From: Varanus komodoensis
Lineage: Eukaryota; Chordata; Lepidosauria; Squamata; Varanidae
Direction of reading: 5' to 3'
Length of the DNA: 64,000 nucleotides
NCBI RefSeq assembly: GCF_004798865.1
Contig: NW_025335268.1
Location: 110,438,606-110,502,605, forward strand
Positions within the stretch are counted from its first letter, which is position 1. The number at the start of each line of letters is the position of its first letter. A program made the translations under genes and the position numbers. The notes under the pieces are model-generated. The model made no database searches, was not told where the DNA came from, and saw only the letters and a list, made by a program, of their open reading frames with translations. Shown piece after piece: positions 12,201 through 26,000 of this stretch.

Positions 12201-15200
12201 CTACAAGACACTTTCTCTGGCCATTTTTTGATTCAAATGAAGTTAAATGTTTTACCCAAATGCTTAAGCAGACTCCTAAAAAATCCCAGTTACCTTTAAC
12301 AAATGCGAGTTAAAAGAAAAGTCCTTTTTATGGGCGGACAAACTCATCTTGCTCTCTTGTCATTGGCTGACCTTTACCTGGCTCCTATACTACCAGTCTG
12401 AAAAGGAGTTTATCCAACAGACTGAGTGGACATTATGTAAGATGAATCACAAATTCATGCCCTCTGAGTAAAAGGAAATCTGGCACAGTAGGCTTGAAAG
12501 CAAAGACTATATATCATAATATATATTTTGGGGCCAAAATTAAAACAAAAAACGGAACCACAAAGAACCTACTTTTGGAGCTCCAAAGGAACATTTGAGC
12601 TTTCGGGTCTCTACCGCACGTGCCATTTCCTTCCATTCACTGAACCTATCATCACGGTACGCTAAGGACACATCAAGGGTAACTTCTGCATTCTCTTCTG
12701 TAAAAACAAAGCATTGAAATTGTTATGGTAAGAACTGGGTGCAGCCTGAAAAATAGGGCTATCATCTTAAGACAGCTGATATTTTGAGTGCCACACATAT
12801 TCACTTATTTGGAGATAAGCCTATAAAGCTTACCTTTTGGCATTTGAAAGAAAAGCTCCTGATATGAGATATTCAGTTATCTGGGATAAAGTTGGGTACC
12901 TATCACATACACTGCTAGTTTAGGGTAGACCTCTTTTTCATAACTCTCAGGCCCTCAAAAGTATAATATTGCTTGAACAGTTCTACATGTTCAATTGACT
13001 CATAATAAATAACATATTGGTAGCATAAGTAGAGCCATAGCAATTCTGAGCCACAAACAGGTATATATTTCCTCCTCCTCCCAACCACAAAGTGAGAAAA
13101 AAACACCTTCAGCAATTCCTTCTGTGCTCTTTAACATGTTTAATCTTGATCATCCTTTCTAGAAATCCCCCTTCTTCAGAATTTTTTGCAGAACTTCTCC
13201 ACTGCTGTGCTTCATGTTTATGAACATCTTGTACCTAGCTTAAATTTATAACTCATCCACTACAACCTTAGCCGTAGCGTTTAAATAAACCACAAGTATG
13301 ACTTGAGATGTAAAAATATAATCCATCTGCTAGCCTACCATGGTTAATTTGGCTAATGGGCAGTACAGAAGTCGAACAAATAAACCAATATTATCAGTTA
13401 TTACAACAAGTTATAGTCTATTAAGATTCAAGTTCCAGCTGTTAGTGCCAAGGACTGCAGAAGACTAGTATTCCCTCCGACTCACAATGCCTATTTCCAG
13501 GCTGTAGTTGAGTAAGAAAACACCTTTGAAGTTCTCCTGGCCTACGCATCTGTTACTGGTTTCAAAGTTATAATTTTATTGAAATTATGTGGAGGGATGC
13601 TCATGTAGAATGCTGGGAACGGGTGTGGAAGGGCCTTGTGGTTCAGACCTACTATTTATATTATGCTTGGAGGTGTTTCTTTTCTGTGTGGGCACAACTC
13701 AGCTCCTCCCCACTTTCACACAGTATCTGCAACCTGTGCATTCCAGATTTAAAATGTACATTCCTATGGTGATTATTTTAAAAATGCCCTTAGTAAATAG
13801 AGTTCACATACTCTAGCTCTCTTTGCAACAGCCTTCCTCAGCCTGGGGCTTCCAGAAATGATGGCTTACAATATCCATCCTCCCCAAACAGAATGGTTAT
13901 TGGCCGGGAATGCTGAACACTGTAGACCAATCCACCTGGAAGATCAAAAACTGGGAAGGCTAACTGAACACATGAGGGGGGAAAAGCTGTAAAATTGCCA
14001 GCACCAGTGCTAAATCCAAAGGTTTTGCCTTATTTGTGGAAAAACCTAAACATAAAATCCCCCTCTACTTCACACATTTTTAAAGTTAAATTTCTGTTTT
14101 AATATAATTCCATCTCTGCCCAAAACAGAGTTTTCTTACAAAAGTCTTCAGCCAAAACTGACAGTTTGTGAGCAATGATGTTCATATTGTATTCTATACA
14201 TTTTCTCGCTGGATGGTCATTTGGCGTTTGCCACAGAAACTGAATTAAAAAGAAACTCAGCTCTCTAATTTTCCAGAAAAGATGAAGCCTGGTGCTCATT
14301 ATTTATTTCATTTTTATACTTCCCATAGCTGAAGCTCTCTGACTGGTTTACAGTAAAACTTTCTTTTTTATCTGAGAAGGATCAGCAGTGCACAAACTAT
14401 GGCTACAACATTTGCAGTGCGAATCAGTTGCATATTTACCTGGGAGCAGACCCTAAATAGACACAACAGGATCTGCTTCTAGCAATCCTGATCACATTCA
14501 TTAGGTAAGAATTTTCACCAAAATCACTAGGGCTGCCTTCTGAAAAAATATGCTTACTCATGATATGAACAGTCCTAGTTCAATGCTCAAGAAAAGCATT
14601 GGGCATGATCCTCCTACCATAGCCCAGAATAAACTGTGTGAGAATGTAAGGTACTACTCAACCTCCACCATTATTGTCACAGACTCCCAACCCAACCTAC
14701 CTCATCGGGCTAGTGTGGTGAGGGTAAGATGGGGAGGATGAGGAGAATTATGGAAGCTGCCTTGAATTCCTGGGAAGGAAAGACTACAGGATACAAATAT
14801 AATAAATGAATAGAAACGTAAAGGCAGGTACAGCCTGTGAACAGACTGACAGGTACCTACTGAGTATCTGAAGAGGAAATAGGGTAGAACAGATTACCTC
14901 TACTGGGTACTGTACCTTGTAGATCCAGCCTAGACCTACCTGACAATAAGCCCAAGTGACTCCTTTGCCCCTATAGTGGCAAAATAGATTGCACATTTTC
15001 TTGGCTGCCCACACAACCACAGGTTGCTCTGCTGCAATGGGAAGAATTACACAAAGCTGATTCAGCTCTTAAAAGACTGTCCATGATGCACCCAGCAACT
15101 CTATAACTTGAGAGTCACATCTCTGACTGGAGAGTTAGAACAAGTACCAACGAAAGTTAGTGGCAGTCCTAAGCTTGGCTCAAAACCAGGCTTTGCTTCT

Positions 15201-16277
15201 AAAATGAGAAGCACACATGCTCTAACCTGCCAGAGATCCATGTTCTCTTGCTGCAAAACTCTTCCTTAACTCTGGTGCATGGAGGCATGGCCACACTTCA
15301 GTGATGGAAAAGCCTCAACTCAAGGGAAAAGAGCTATTCATTTTTCACAAGCACATGACTGTACTAAGACCCATCCTTTAGTCTCCACTCTCTAGAGGGG
15401 TAAGAAAAGAGTAAGAAAGGAAAAATGATGACAGCAGGGGAAGTAGGAGACATGCTGATGGCATGCTGAGCCTTGTTGTCTAACAACTAGAGCTCCCCAT
15501 TTTGGGAAATACAGCAATTTCTTGTAATACACTTTTATCACAGAAGCATTCATGTGTTGTCAGACAAGTTTAATGGAGGCATTTTAATGCCTAACTGAAA
15601 ACACATACACATCACTGACCTCAGAAACAAGAATTTGCTTTTATATTAATAACTGCCCTGGATGGAGACATAATGCATTTTCTTATGCTAGCCAGTTTCT
15701 TGACCAAAATATTGAGGCTGAATTCAGCTAACATTTAACCATGCCCTCCTTGCAGCTTAAGCCATAGACTCAACACTTTCCCTTCTAATTCTACCGATTC
15801 AAAGGATGATCTAAAAATAGAAAAGTCATTCAACACAATGACAGAACTTGCAGCTGCGTAAAATACATACAGATATAGTTAATGCACTGCAATGCTGAAA
15901 ACATAAATTGCAGCACATGATCTTTCTTATTCTTTATTTAGCAAAATGATCATCTTAGATGGGGCATACCTCCACTCTGGCTGGATCATATCTTACTATC
16001 CTGCATCCACAATATTACTGTGGAACAGTCCTTCGTGCTTATACACTGTTTGGAGGCTGCCTGCACTGAGAGCTGGAGACACTGTTTTACAGTGGTTCCA
16101 CCCCTATTTGGACAGCTAGCTCCAGAAGGTGGTGCTGAGGAGTAGGAGTTCTGCCTCATGGAGATTCCAGTGTAATGCCCCTTAAGACTATTTTGTCTCT
16201 CTGTAGTTACACAAAATCACTAAGAAAGGTTGTCTGGAATACATGGATGACAATCAGCTCGCTCGCGCGCGCGCGCG

Positions 16278-16349
<72 letters not shown>

Positions 16350-19300
16350 CATCCAATGCATATGGGGCAATGAGTATCCTGAATCAGTACCTGGGTGAAG
16401 CAATGGGCTCTAAGAGGCCAATAAATTGAGACTTAATCCATTCAGGTGGGTTGTTCAACTGTCCAGTTAGCCAAAAATGGAGATGCACTTCCCCAGAAGA
16501 GGCAAGTTTGCAAATCTGGGGGGTGCTTATAGTTCCAGCTTTGTCATTTGATAGAGTGGTTTTAACTGGCTTCAGTGATATATCAGCCACAAGTCCACTT
16601 TTTATTTTTATTTTATTCATTTCATTTCTATACTGACCCACAAGTGAAGCTTTTAGGATATTCTCTAAATATTGAAAACTAGCAGATGGTAGAAAATACT
16701 AGATTGAAAACCTTGAAGAAACTACAGGTGCCCCCAACCTCTAATGTAGGGGTAGAAAAACCTCACCCCTTCAGACTTCGTTGTATTATTACAACAAATC
16801 TATAGGGTTCTTATCAGCCCCACCTAGAAGATCAGGTATGATAGGAACCAGAGTCCAACACCCCCTATTACTGCTCTAATGAATAGTCCAATGGTAGAAA
16901 TGGCCAATGGATTGTTTGCCTTCAGCCCCCACTCCATAATACAACAGCTCCCACAAATGCAGACCTATGGTAGATACAAAATCAACATGCCTCTTGACTT
17001 CCAGCAGTCCATTGGGATTTCCAAAATGCCCAGCTCACAAAAACATACTTAAAGTCTGCACAAACTGCTTCCATGCATATCACAGACAGCTTAGGTAACA
17101 TTATTATGGTAACCCCATTATTTTTCTAGATATTTGCCTCCTTTTTATTAGGTAACAATTTACTATCCACTTCATTGGCATAAGTAGGTCTGGAGGGGGA
17201 AGGAACAACCCTCCTGTTCTCATGGACTGGCAATCCTATGCAAAGGGAGGGCCTGGTCAACCTCACTAATGTTATGAGCCATTTCTTCACATTAAAACTC
17301 TCATGGATCTGTTTTAAATTTACAGAGCAGGATTGCAGTCCTGGGGTCTCTTAGAGAGCATATTATAACCCCTCTCACTTAAAGAGTATAAGGATTGCCT
17401 TAAGGATCAGGCCAAGGTGCACCTGGCTCAGGCAAGCCTCATATCTGAATTTACCCCAAGCCACTGTCACAGATATATTAGCTTTTTTGTTTTTCTTCAA
17501 TTCAAATAGAGCCAAAGATTAGCTGATTTATATTCCTTTTGGCAGCAATGGGGATTGTCTCCCACTTCCAGCCATACACCCTGTTCCTGTGTTAGTTTGG
17601 CTAAAGAATTTCACATCAGATTATCATCTGCTGAATACGTATTTTTTTCAAAAGCTGCCCCAAGGGCTGCTCTAGGGTTACTCTAAGGTTATTTAATCAC
17701 ACAAATCACATTGCCCTGGTTTGGACAACACAACAAGCCACAGCTGGGCAATATTTACATCAATTGTGCCTGGAACACATCAAAGCTAACAAGAAGCCAC
17801 TATGAAGCCACTATTGATCCCGTGAACCAGGTCTTTTTGGTAGACCAAAGCTGCTATTTTGATCCCTTTTTACTACTGTTAGGCCCCATCTTCATGTGAT
17901 GGACAACTATTACCAAGCAGCAAAAAGGCAGGTTGCTTACCTGTAACTGTCATTCTTTGATCATCTGTGCATTCACATGTATGGGCTCTACATGCATGCA
18001 TGAAGCCTGTTTGGAAAGTTTCCAAACCTAATTAATTACTATTCAGTGGGAGCCGCTCCCCTGGGCATGACCTGGCATGGGGTAGGGGCTCTCACCTGAT
18101 CCTCAGTTCTGAAGCCATGAGACTGCCATGTGGTCCCCCATTTGGAACAGCAGATCCTCAGCAGTCCATGTAGTTTTAGAGAGAGCACCCAGCAGCATTA
18201 AAGCAATACCAGAGAGGAGAAGACAGGTGGGTTTGTGTGAATGCACAGATGACCACTCAAACGACAGTCAAAGGTAAGCAACCTGCATTTCATCTTCATG
18301 GTCTCTGTGCATCACACATATGAATGACTAGTAAGCTTACTAGTAAGCAGCAGGTGGTGTTGCTACCAGAGGATCAAAGATAGGATTGCTCTGCCAAAGG
18401 TGCGGTCCAGACATGCAGGTGGCACTGCCTCATGAAGGTCAATGAGTATGACCATGTTGCAACCTTGCAGGGGTTAGATAGGGGCACCCCCATGTACAGG
18501 GCTGTGGGTCATTGCTTATGTGGAGTGGGTGTGTATTGGTCTGGAGTCCAGCCAGTTCATAGACAAGGGAGATCATGTTCATGACCTTGAGTAGAAGAGA
18601 AGCTGCAGGCCAGAGTACTACCTTGTCCCTGTGAAAATTGAGGTGTTGAGGGTTGGACCAGAGGGAAGCCAGATTGCTGCAGTTGTGGTCCAAAGTGATG
18701 GCCAATAGGAAAGCAGTTTTGCATGGATGGAGGCTGTCCCATCAGAAGAGGGAGTTCAGGAAGAGGAGTACCTGCTGTATCAGTAATTACCAGTTGATAT
18801 GCACTGTATGAGCAATGAGTGGTCAGTTTCATGGCCACTTCCAGCACCAGTCAGAGGTCTTTGGGCACATCGTTTCTACATTCTAGTAAAGTTGAATGCT
18901 CCAGGCCATGAGGCGGAGTGTGCAGATCTCTGGAAGATGTTGGATTTGAATGGAAGGTAGAGGAAGGTGTGTCTACAGAGGTGCAGGAGATGTGGGAACC
19001 AAGACTGCTTGGGCCACTAAGGTGTCATGATAATGCAGTCATTTTGACAGATTTTTGCTAGGACCTTTGTGAGCAGGGGGAACGTGGTCTCAGTTCAGGT
19101 TTCAAGGAAGGCATCCCCCACAGAGTCTGGGTCCATGCCTACCTGGGAGCAGAAGAGTTGCCCAGGGTTGCAAAAAGATCTATCCATGAATGGCCTTATT
19201 CTGCCCAGAGTTGTATCCAATGGCTCAGTTCCCACTTGTGGCATTCCATGGATGAGCAGTTGAAGGTGTTGGCCAGGTTACTGCTGGTACTGGCAATGGG

Positions 19301-22300
19301 GATTGGTATAAGTGCGGTATCTCTGTCAGTGCACCAGATCCAGATCCTGGTAGCCAGGAACACTAGAGGGATTGATCCAGTCCTCCCCTGTTTGTTGATG
19401 TACCAGACTGCTGTCAAAGTGTTGGAGGAGATCTGCATGATCTCCCTCTCTCTCCCTCTCTCTCCACACAGCAAAGGAGCCAACCGGGCAACTTTGGGCC
19501 AGTCCCAATTTCTCAGCTCAACCTACCTCACAGGGTTGTTGTTGTGAGGCTAAGACTGAGACCCAAGAGTATTATGTAAGCAATTTTGAGGTCTTTGCAA
19601 GTAAAAAATGTGATATTTAAATCTAATACATACATACATACATACAACACCAGTCCTCTACACTAAGCATACAAAATTGCTTTAGCCTTTTCTCAGTTTC
19701 CAGGCCCTCCCAATGTGTTGCCCAATTCTGGACATGTTCAGGTTTGTTGATATTCTTGAATTGTGGTATTCAGAACCGACACAGTATTTCAAAATGAAGG
19801 CTAACCACAAATGACTACAGTCTTATCGTAACTCCTTGTGACCTGGATTATTACACTTCCACGGGGAAGGCTGCATGTCCCATAAACTTGGTTAAGGTCC
19901 AACTCCCCCATTATTAATTAGAAATGTAAAAGGACATGGACACATGTGCATGCATGTGAACATGTGCCCATCCATACACAATTATGGCACGCTACCCTTC
20001 ATGCCTCTTATTCTATTACTTTACCTCCTCTTCATTGCCCAGATGCAGGATACAATACAGCAAAACCTAAATTTGTTTTGTGTACTCCTGCACGTTTCAA
20101 CAATGTTTGGGACCCACACAGCTCATTTTAGAACAAATTGCTTCCAGACAGAGATCTCATGAGATTTAGCCATGCAGATTCAGAGTATCTGACACCAGCA
20201 ATCCACACAAAGAACAGTGCCAGTTTCTGATCTGCTAGTCTAAGTGGTGGCTTATTTTATGGATTCAGCCTAAGGCAAACATAGCAGGGACCATTCAGAA
20301 AATAACTAGAAGAATACTAAGGGCAGGGGGTGGGGGGGGGGGAGAGACTACAAGAGTTCTGACTCATAGAGATGAATACTGAGTGCCCTTCTTTAGTCAG
20401 AGTGAGTCTTTTGTACTAGCTTCAAATAAGAGATCTCTTCTAGCTAGAAGTGAGATTTTTTTCTCTTACTCTCACTTGTGCTCCACCCCTTTCAATTCTG
20501 TTTCATAGTTCCATCTAGTCAAATGTCAGGTTACTGCACGCACATTCCCTTTCAGAACTCCAACCATTGCCTGGGTGACTAAGCTCTTTCAACAGCTGTG
20601 TTATTGCTGGAAGACAGTCAGTGTTATTCACACAGAGTATTTATTTCATGCGGCTTGTGTGAAATGTGACTTGCTGCTGCATCAGAACAGAATCAGAGAT
20701 GTTGGAAATTCTGAAGGGGAAAAAATGAGTTCAGTTGCACAAACATTTTTGACACATATCCCTGCCTGAGCAGATGAAAAGGACACAAAGTTATTTCTTC
20801 CACCTCTTTGGAAATTGGTATTAGATCAAACCAAACTATCAATTTATGGGGTCTGTTTGGAAAAATACATAGTATGACAAGAAATTAATTAATGCAGATA
20901 AAATCGGACTTCCACAGCCTGGTACTTCCAGATGTTGTTTTGTACAACTCCTAACATTTCTGACCATTGGTCATACTGGCTGGGATTGATTTGAAGCAAA
21001 GGTAGAACACCTGCAGGGTGCCAGGTTGGAAAAAGTTGCAATACATATGTTAAAATCAACAGAAACTCAGTAGGTTTCTATTAAAAGTAGCAATCAATTT
21101 GTGATATGAGTAGCCACTTATGAGCAAACTAATCTTGAAGCTGTTTTAGTGTCTAAGTGTTTCATGTAAAGGGTGCATTCTGTGCAGATTATATTGTCAT
21201 ACACAATAGGTTAGTTGGCACAATCAAGGAAGGAAAATAATTCTCCACAGTTTATTACCTGACCCACATGTGCCAATTACATTACCATAATGAAAAACAA
21301 ACTTAAAATCATTGTACTTTAAACTCATGGTCTCCAAGTGTAACAAAATTATTTGGCTACATCTTTCGTATTTGCTCATATTGACCAGCTAACCAGGCTG
21401 GTTCACATAGTCACTAATACCTCACACAAAATAAATCTCATTTGGCCCTAGACAAAATGGATCACTGGCATGTCCGTGGGTGCACTAACCCACTTGTGCC
21501 TTGACACATCTGGCAGACATCTCCAGAGACACTGCAGCTCACATGTGATTACAGACAGTTACATGACCAAGGGCATCTTGGGCTACATTCAGTGGAGCAG
21601 ATTTTAATGAAGTACTCATACAGGTCAGCCGAGAATGCAGGATACTACTTCTCTGCCCACTGAAATAAAGAATATATATGCAAATATGGCTTTCTGAATT
21701 ATTATTACACTGCATTTATTTAGGTTTTTATATCCTTTTCATTAGCACAAAACTCTCAGAGAAGTTATACAATAAAACTCTAACAAAACAGTATATACTA
21801 GCACAGTCAATTTAAAACAGCATTTAAGAATATATTTGGGAATTTAGAAGAATAAACTGGGCTCACAGTCTGTGAACGCTCATAGACCCAGCATGATATT
21901 GGAGTACCAAGCGGCTGGGAGAGTGCCACTTACCAGCTGAGGCTGGTATACCAGCTATGGCCCCTTCCGAGCAGGGTTAGCTAAGCCACAGTTATCGACA
22001 TCCTGTTAACACCCCACATTTGACAAGTTCAATGCATTGAATGGTGCTGTGCCTTTTGAAGAAAGTCTTGAAAGCTGAAGTTACAAGTGTGACTGCTAAC
22101 TGAGACTATGTATCAAGATTCTATTGTTGAATTGTAATCCTGGGTGTCCCTTTGGGGATTTGTTGGATGGTTGAAAGACAGGAACGGCCCCCCAGGCAGG
22201 AAACACCAACCCCGCGCTGCAAGAAACGCTTCCGCCCACCTCCAGCATCACGCCGCTCCCGGGCAAGCGAATGCAGGCAGACGCACGCAGCTGCGACCTC

Positions 22301-22968
22301 GACGGCAGCCAGCTCCACCGGCCAGCGCGGGCGCACGCGGCGCCAGAGAGCGCCGCCCGCCGGCCCAGGTGATCGGGCGTGCGCGGTGCGCGACGGGGCG
22401 GGTCTCGGAGGCGCCCTGCGGAGTCAAAGCCGCGGCAACGGCCGGGGCCGGCGGCCTCAGGCCGGCGGCCTTGGGCGGCGACCAAAGGGGTCGCCGCCGT
22501 TTGGGGTGCCGTTCGGGGGGACGAGAGGGGGGCTGGGCTGGCCATGGACTCTTGTTGAAATAGGCTTGCCTACTGCTGATTCTCAGGGAAGAGGNNNNNN
22601 NNNNNNNNNNNNNNNNNNNNNNNNNNNNNNNNNNNNNNNNNNNNNNNNNNNNNNNNNNNNNNNNNNNNNNNNNNNNNNNNNNNNNNNNNNNNNNGAGCAA
22701 GCCACTGCCTCGCCCAGCGCGTGCATGCCCGCCCTCACTGTCATTGGAGGCCTTCCTCTGAATAGCTCCACCAAATGAAGTTAGCTGGGTGGCTAAAAGA
22801 TTCTCAGTTGTGGCTCTTTTCATGGAATATCATGGTCTTCTCCTAAAATGCTCATTAGGTACCGCTACAGTTATCCTTTCAGCACCAGGCAAAGACACTT
22901 CTTTTCTCCTAGGCTTTCATTACTGTAAGAGTAAGAGTCACGCAAGACCTTTTTGCTATTAGGTAGCA

Positions 22969-23008
<40 letters not shown>

Positions 23009-26000
23009 GGCTTTACCTGTAGAGTTGTAATTCCAGGGCAAAGCAGGAGATACTTTATACAGTGTTTATTTCCTAAGTTCATCCGCTAGTCAAGACAGCA
23101 TTATTTCTATGTGACAAGGTTAAGGCTAACAGACAATGATCTCCCTTTGACCTTCCAGAGAATTCAGTAGTGAACTAAGATTTGCATGTCAAGAGAGAGG
23201 TTCAGGGAAAAAAGAGGATTAGTGCTTGGTCATAGTTAAGCACTCTTCAGTGATTTGCTCCATACACAGTCCTTGCCCTTGATGTCACTACTAGCTTTAT
23301 TTTATTGTATTCCCATAGTGCCCAATAGTCAAAGCTCTCTGGGCAGTTCACAGCACAAAGAGAACAGGCCTTGAGCCTTTCCAAAGTCAGCATAGCATAT
23401 TGGGCCAAAGAACTGAAACACAAAGCCTCTCCCCTTCATAGCATGTGGAGGTTGGGGGCGGGGGTGCACGCACACACACACAGACTTGTGTACGTGTCCA
23501 GGTGGCACTGCTGGGTGTGAGGTCAGCATGTGTGTCGCAGGAGACTCATTCCCCTCTACTACACATTCTTTCAATGAATGAGTGAAGCAAACATCTGCAG
23601 AGGGCTCCAAAGCTTCTAAAATGCCATGCTGCAAGGATTTCAACACACAAAATTATGGGGTCCTTCCTGCCCAAACAGTCCAATGAGAGCCAGGCTTTCA
23701 ACATTATGAAAAGGGGGAAAGGAAGAAAACTAAGCATGGAACTGCCAGTACTGGAGACCACTGGTGGCATCCTCAAAACTCTTCATTTCAAACTTTTATT
23801 TTTAATTTTAAAGATTAAAAAACATAAAGGTGCCAGGTTTTTTTGTTGCTCCCTGAACTTGCTACTGACCAGCTGTTGGCAAGCCAAGGGTCACTCCCAC
23901 ACCATAAAATAGGACTTTGCAAAGCACTCAAGTTCTTTGTATGTATAAGGAACTTGTTGGGAGACACAATATGTACTTTCCAAAAAAACTGCTTTGCAGG
24001 AATTTGAGGAAAAAATGAGAGTGGGAACTGTGAAGCACTCTTAGCTGTAGAATCTTCAGGTGGTTTTGTGGGCTGCCCACTTTACCAGCAAGGAGCTGCC
24101 TAGTCCTGACCTATTAAAGGAGGACAAGGGATGGGGACTTCACTTTCCTGCAGCCTGGACCAGACAATGTACAGGTGGGTGCTTGTTGGATTTGGTCAGC
24201 ATGCATTGCCCCTCCTCCAGCCAGTGCCTCCTCTTTTTAGGGGTTTGACCAAACAGAAGAGTTGGGGATAATGCAAGTGCAGTTTGTGCATATAATAGAT
24301 GCGATGGTCCAGGAGGCCCCTTCTGACTCACTTTTTATGTTTCTATGTTTCATTTCCTCACTGGGTTCTGTCATCTGAATTCAGCTAAAAGGGCACACCA
24401 GCATGGGGCAAACCATGGCTTGCAGGATGGCTGATAAGTTAAACTTAAGCTACTCTTAATAAAACCTTCCCAGGTTCAGACAATACGTTATCTCTTGGTG
24501 GCTTTGAAGCACATTATGCAACTTAGCTACATTCTCTGTAAGGGTCATTTTGTGGAAGTGACTACAAAATGTGTCTACAAGTAACAAAAAGGGTAGGGAC
24601 ACTTGCTATAGATATAAATGACTTCTTATATTTACTTGTAAATACTCTAATGGTCCCCACAAGAAGGGGCTTTTGCATTATCTCCTTATTCAAGAAGCCC
24701 ACTGGGAATGGCTTAGGCAAGTCACCATTCTTCAGTCTCACTTGAATCAGAGGGGTTCTGAGATGGCAAAATGGCAACTTTGCTGCCATGCCTTGAAGGA
24801 AGGGCAGGTTACATTATGGGACATGGAATCAATAATCAGGTGTTACCTGACCAATAATGGGGAGCAACAAATACCAGCAGCTGCAAGCTTCAGTAGCAGA
24901 GGTTAAATTACCAGGGACTGCATGCCAACTATTACGTAATGTCAATACAAAAACTAAGTTAGGAATGTGAATTAAGAAAGGGAGAGTAGTGGATGACTGA
25001 TGAAGCCTACAGATTCAGGAAAGCTGCCAGACTGAATTCAGGCCTGGACTTAGGCCAGGCTGTACTCTCTTTTGCCGTCTAGAAATGGCAAAGGCAGGGT
25101 AGAGTCATATTCACTCAAATTAGAATCAAGCCAAGAATGATCTCAAAGCAACTTTCACCTTCATACTTTTTGCAACAGTAATGCATTAGTCCTTTGTAAT
25201 AAACACACTGGTGCATTCCAAGCTGCATCACAGGAAGAAGTCTGGATCAAATTCAAATTAGTTTTTAACATGATTGTATCACGATGGTACTGCATCAGAA
25301 AGAGACACTCCCACTTGAAATTGCTCCTCTTAGAAAAAGCTAGTATCCCCGTAAAAAAGCTTAATGCTCCTAAATGAATATTTTTACTTGAAAGACAGGT
25401 GGCCTTTAGCTTTTAAGAATTCTATCAATTATGTTGAATAAATGAGTGGTCCCCTCCCTGCTTCCTTCAGCTCCGCTAGCCACAATGGCAATGGCAATAG
25501 AAAAATGGAAGTGTGAAATGGTGGTGACTTCAAGAACCCATGCTCAGAGTAACACAGGAATCAGTGAAGTTCTTCGCATCAAATATGATATCCAAGACAG
25601 AATGTAAGCAGAAAATAAGCTATGATTTGGATCCAGAGAAAGGCTCTGTTCATGGAAGATCCTTCTGCCCAATTTTGGGGGAACTCCTTTCCCTCCCAAC
25701 CCAGAGCTCACCTCACTCAGTAGGGTATTCTAGCTGTGCATAGTATTTTCATGGGGCTGTAAGAACTTCCATTGGAATGAGGAGGTAGGGCTGGCCACTT
25801 CCACTAGCAATGTAACCAGATAATTGCTTTGTTTTCATTTACACTTACTTCTAACACACATACAGGACTATCCCCTCATTTTTATAACATTCTTATTATA
25901 TTAATGTGGTAATTTTTCCAGGTACTTACTAATTTGGTTGTCCGTTTTGAAGGCAATGTCCATATGCAAAACGTAGAGCATGAACTGGAACCAAGGGCTC

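Larger units (their letters stand above)
12698..25929 (-). other. WLS intron 2
   Basis: 13.2-kb intron. Annotated contents: SINE pieces (about 14675 and 19470), a compound microsatellite (16261), a DIRS-like fossil (17930-19510), a palindromic MITE-like copy (20915), a CpG island with an assembly gap (22180-22790), an (AATC)n tract (22972) and a CR1 tail (24288). Short L2/CR1-type tail remnants occur near 14300, 16601, 21710 and 23292. Other stretches (12698-14290, 14830-16200, 16700-17900, 19660-20900, 23400-24280, 24360-25929) show no feature I can support. Confidence 0.8.

Noticed and set aside
16175-16429. 84-codon frame with a long Ser-Leu run
   Set aside because: The repeat is simply the (CT)n microsatellite translated.
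22440-22510. GC-rich string suggesting ribosomal RNA gene sequence
   Set aside because: No recognisable 18S, 5.8S or 28S core segment; composition only.
22152-22778. 208-codon plus-strand frame, and minus-strand frames, through the CpG island
   Set aside because: They cross the run of N, overlap each other in several frames and have the Arg/Ala/Pro/Gly composition expected of GC-rich DNA; no domain or splice structure supports them.
22972-23008. Regularly spaced repeats as a CRISPR-like array
   Set aside because: A simple tetranucleotide microsatellite in a vertebrate intron; there are no spacers.
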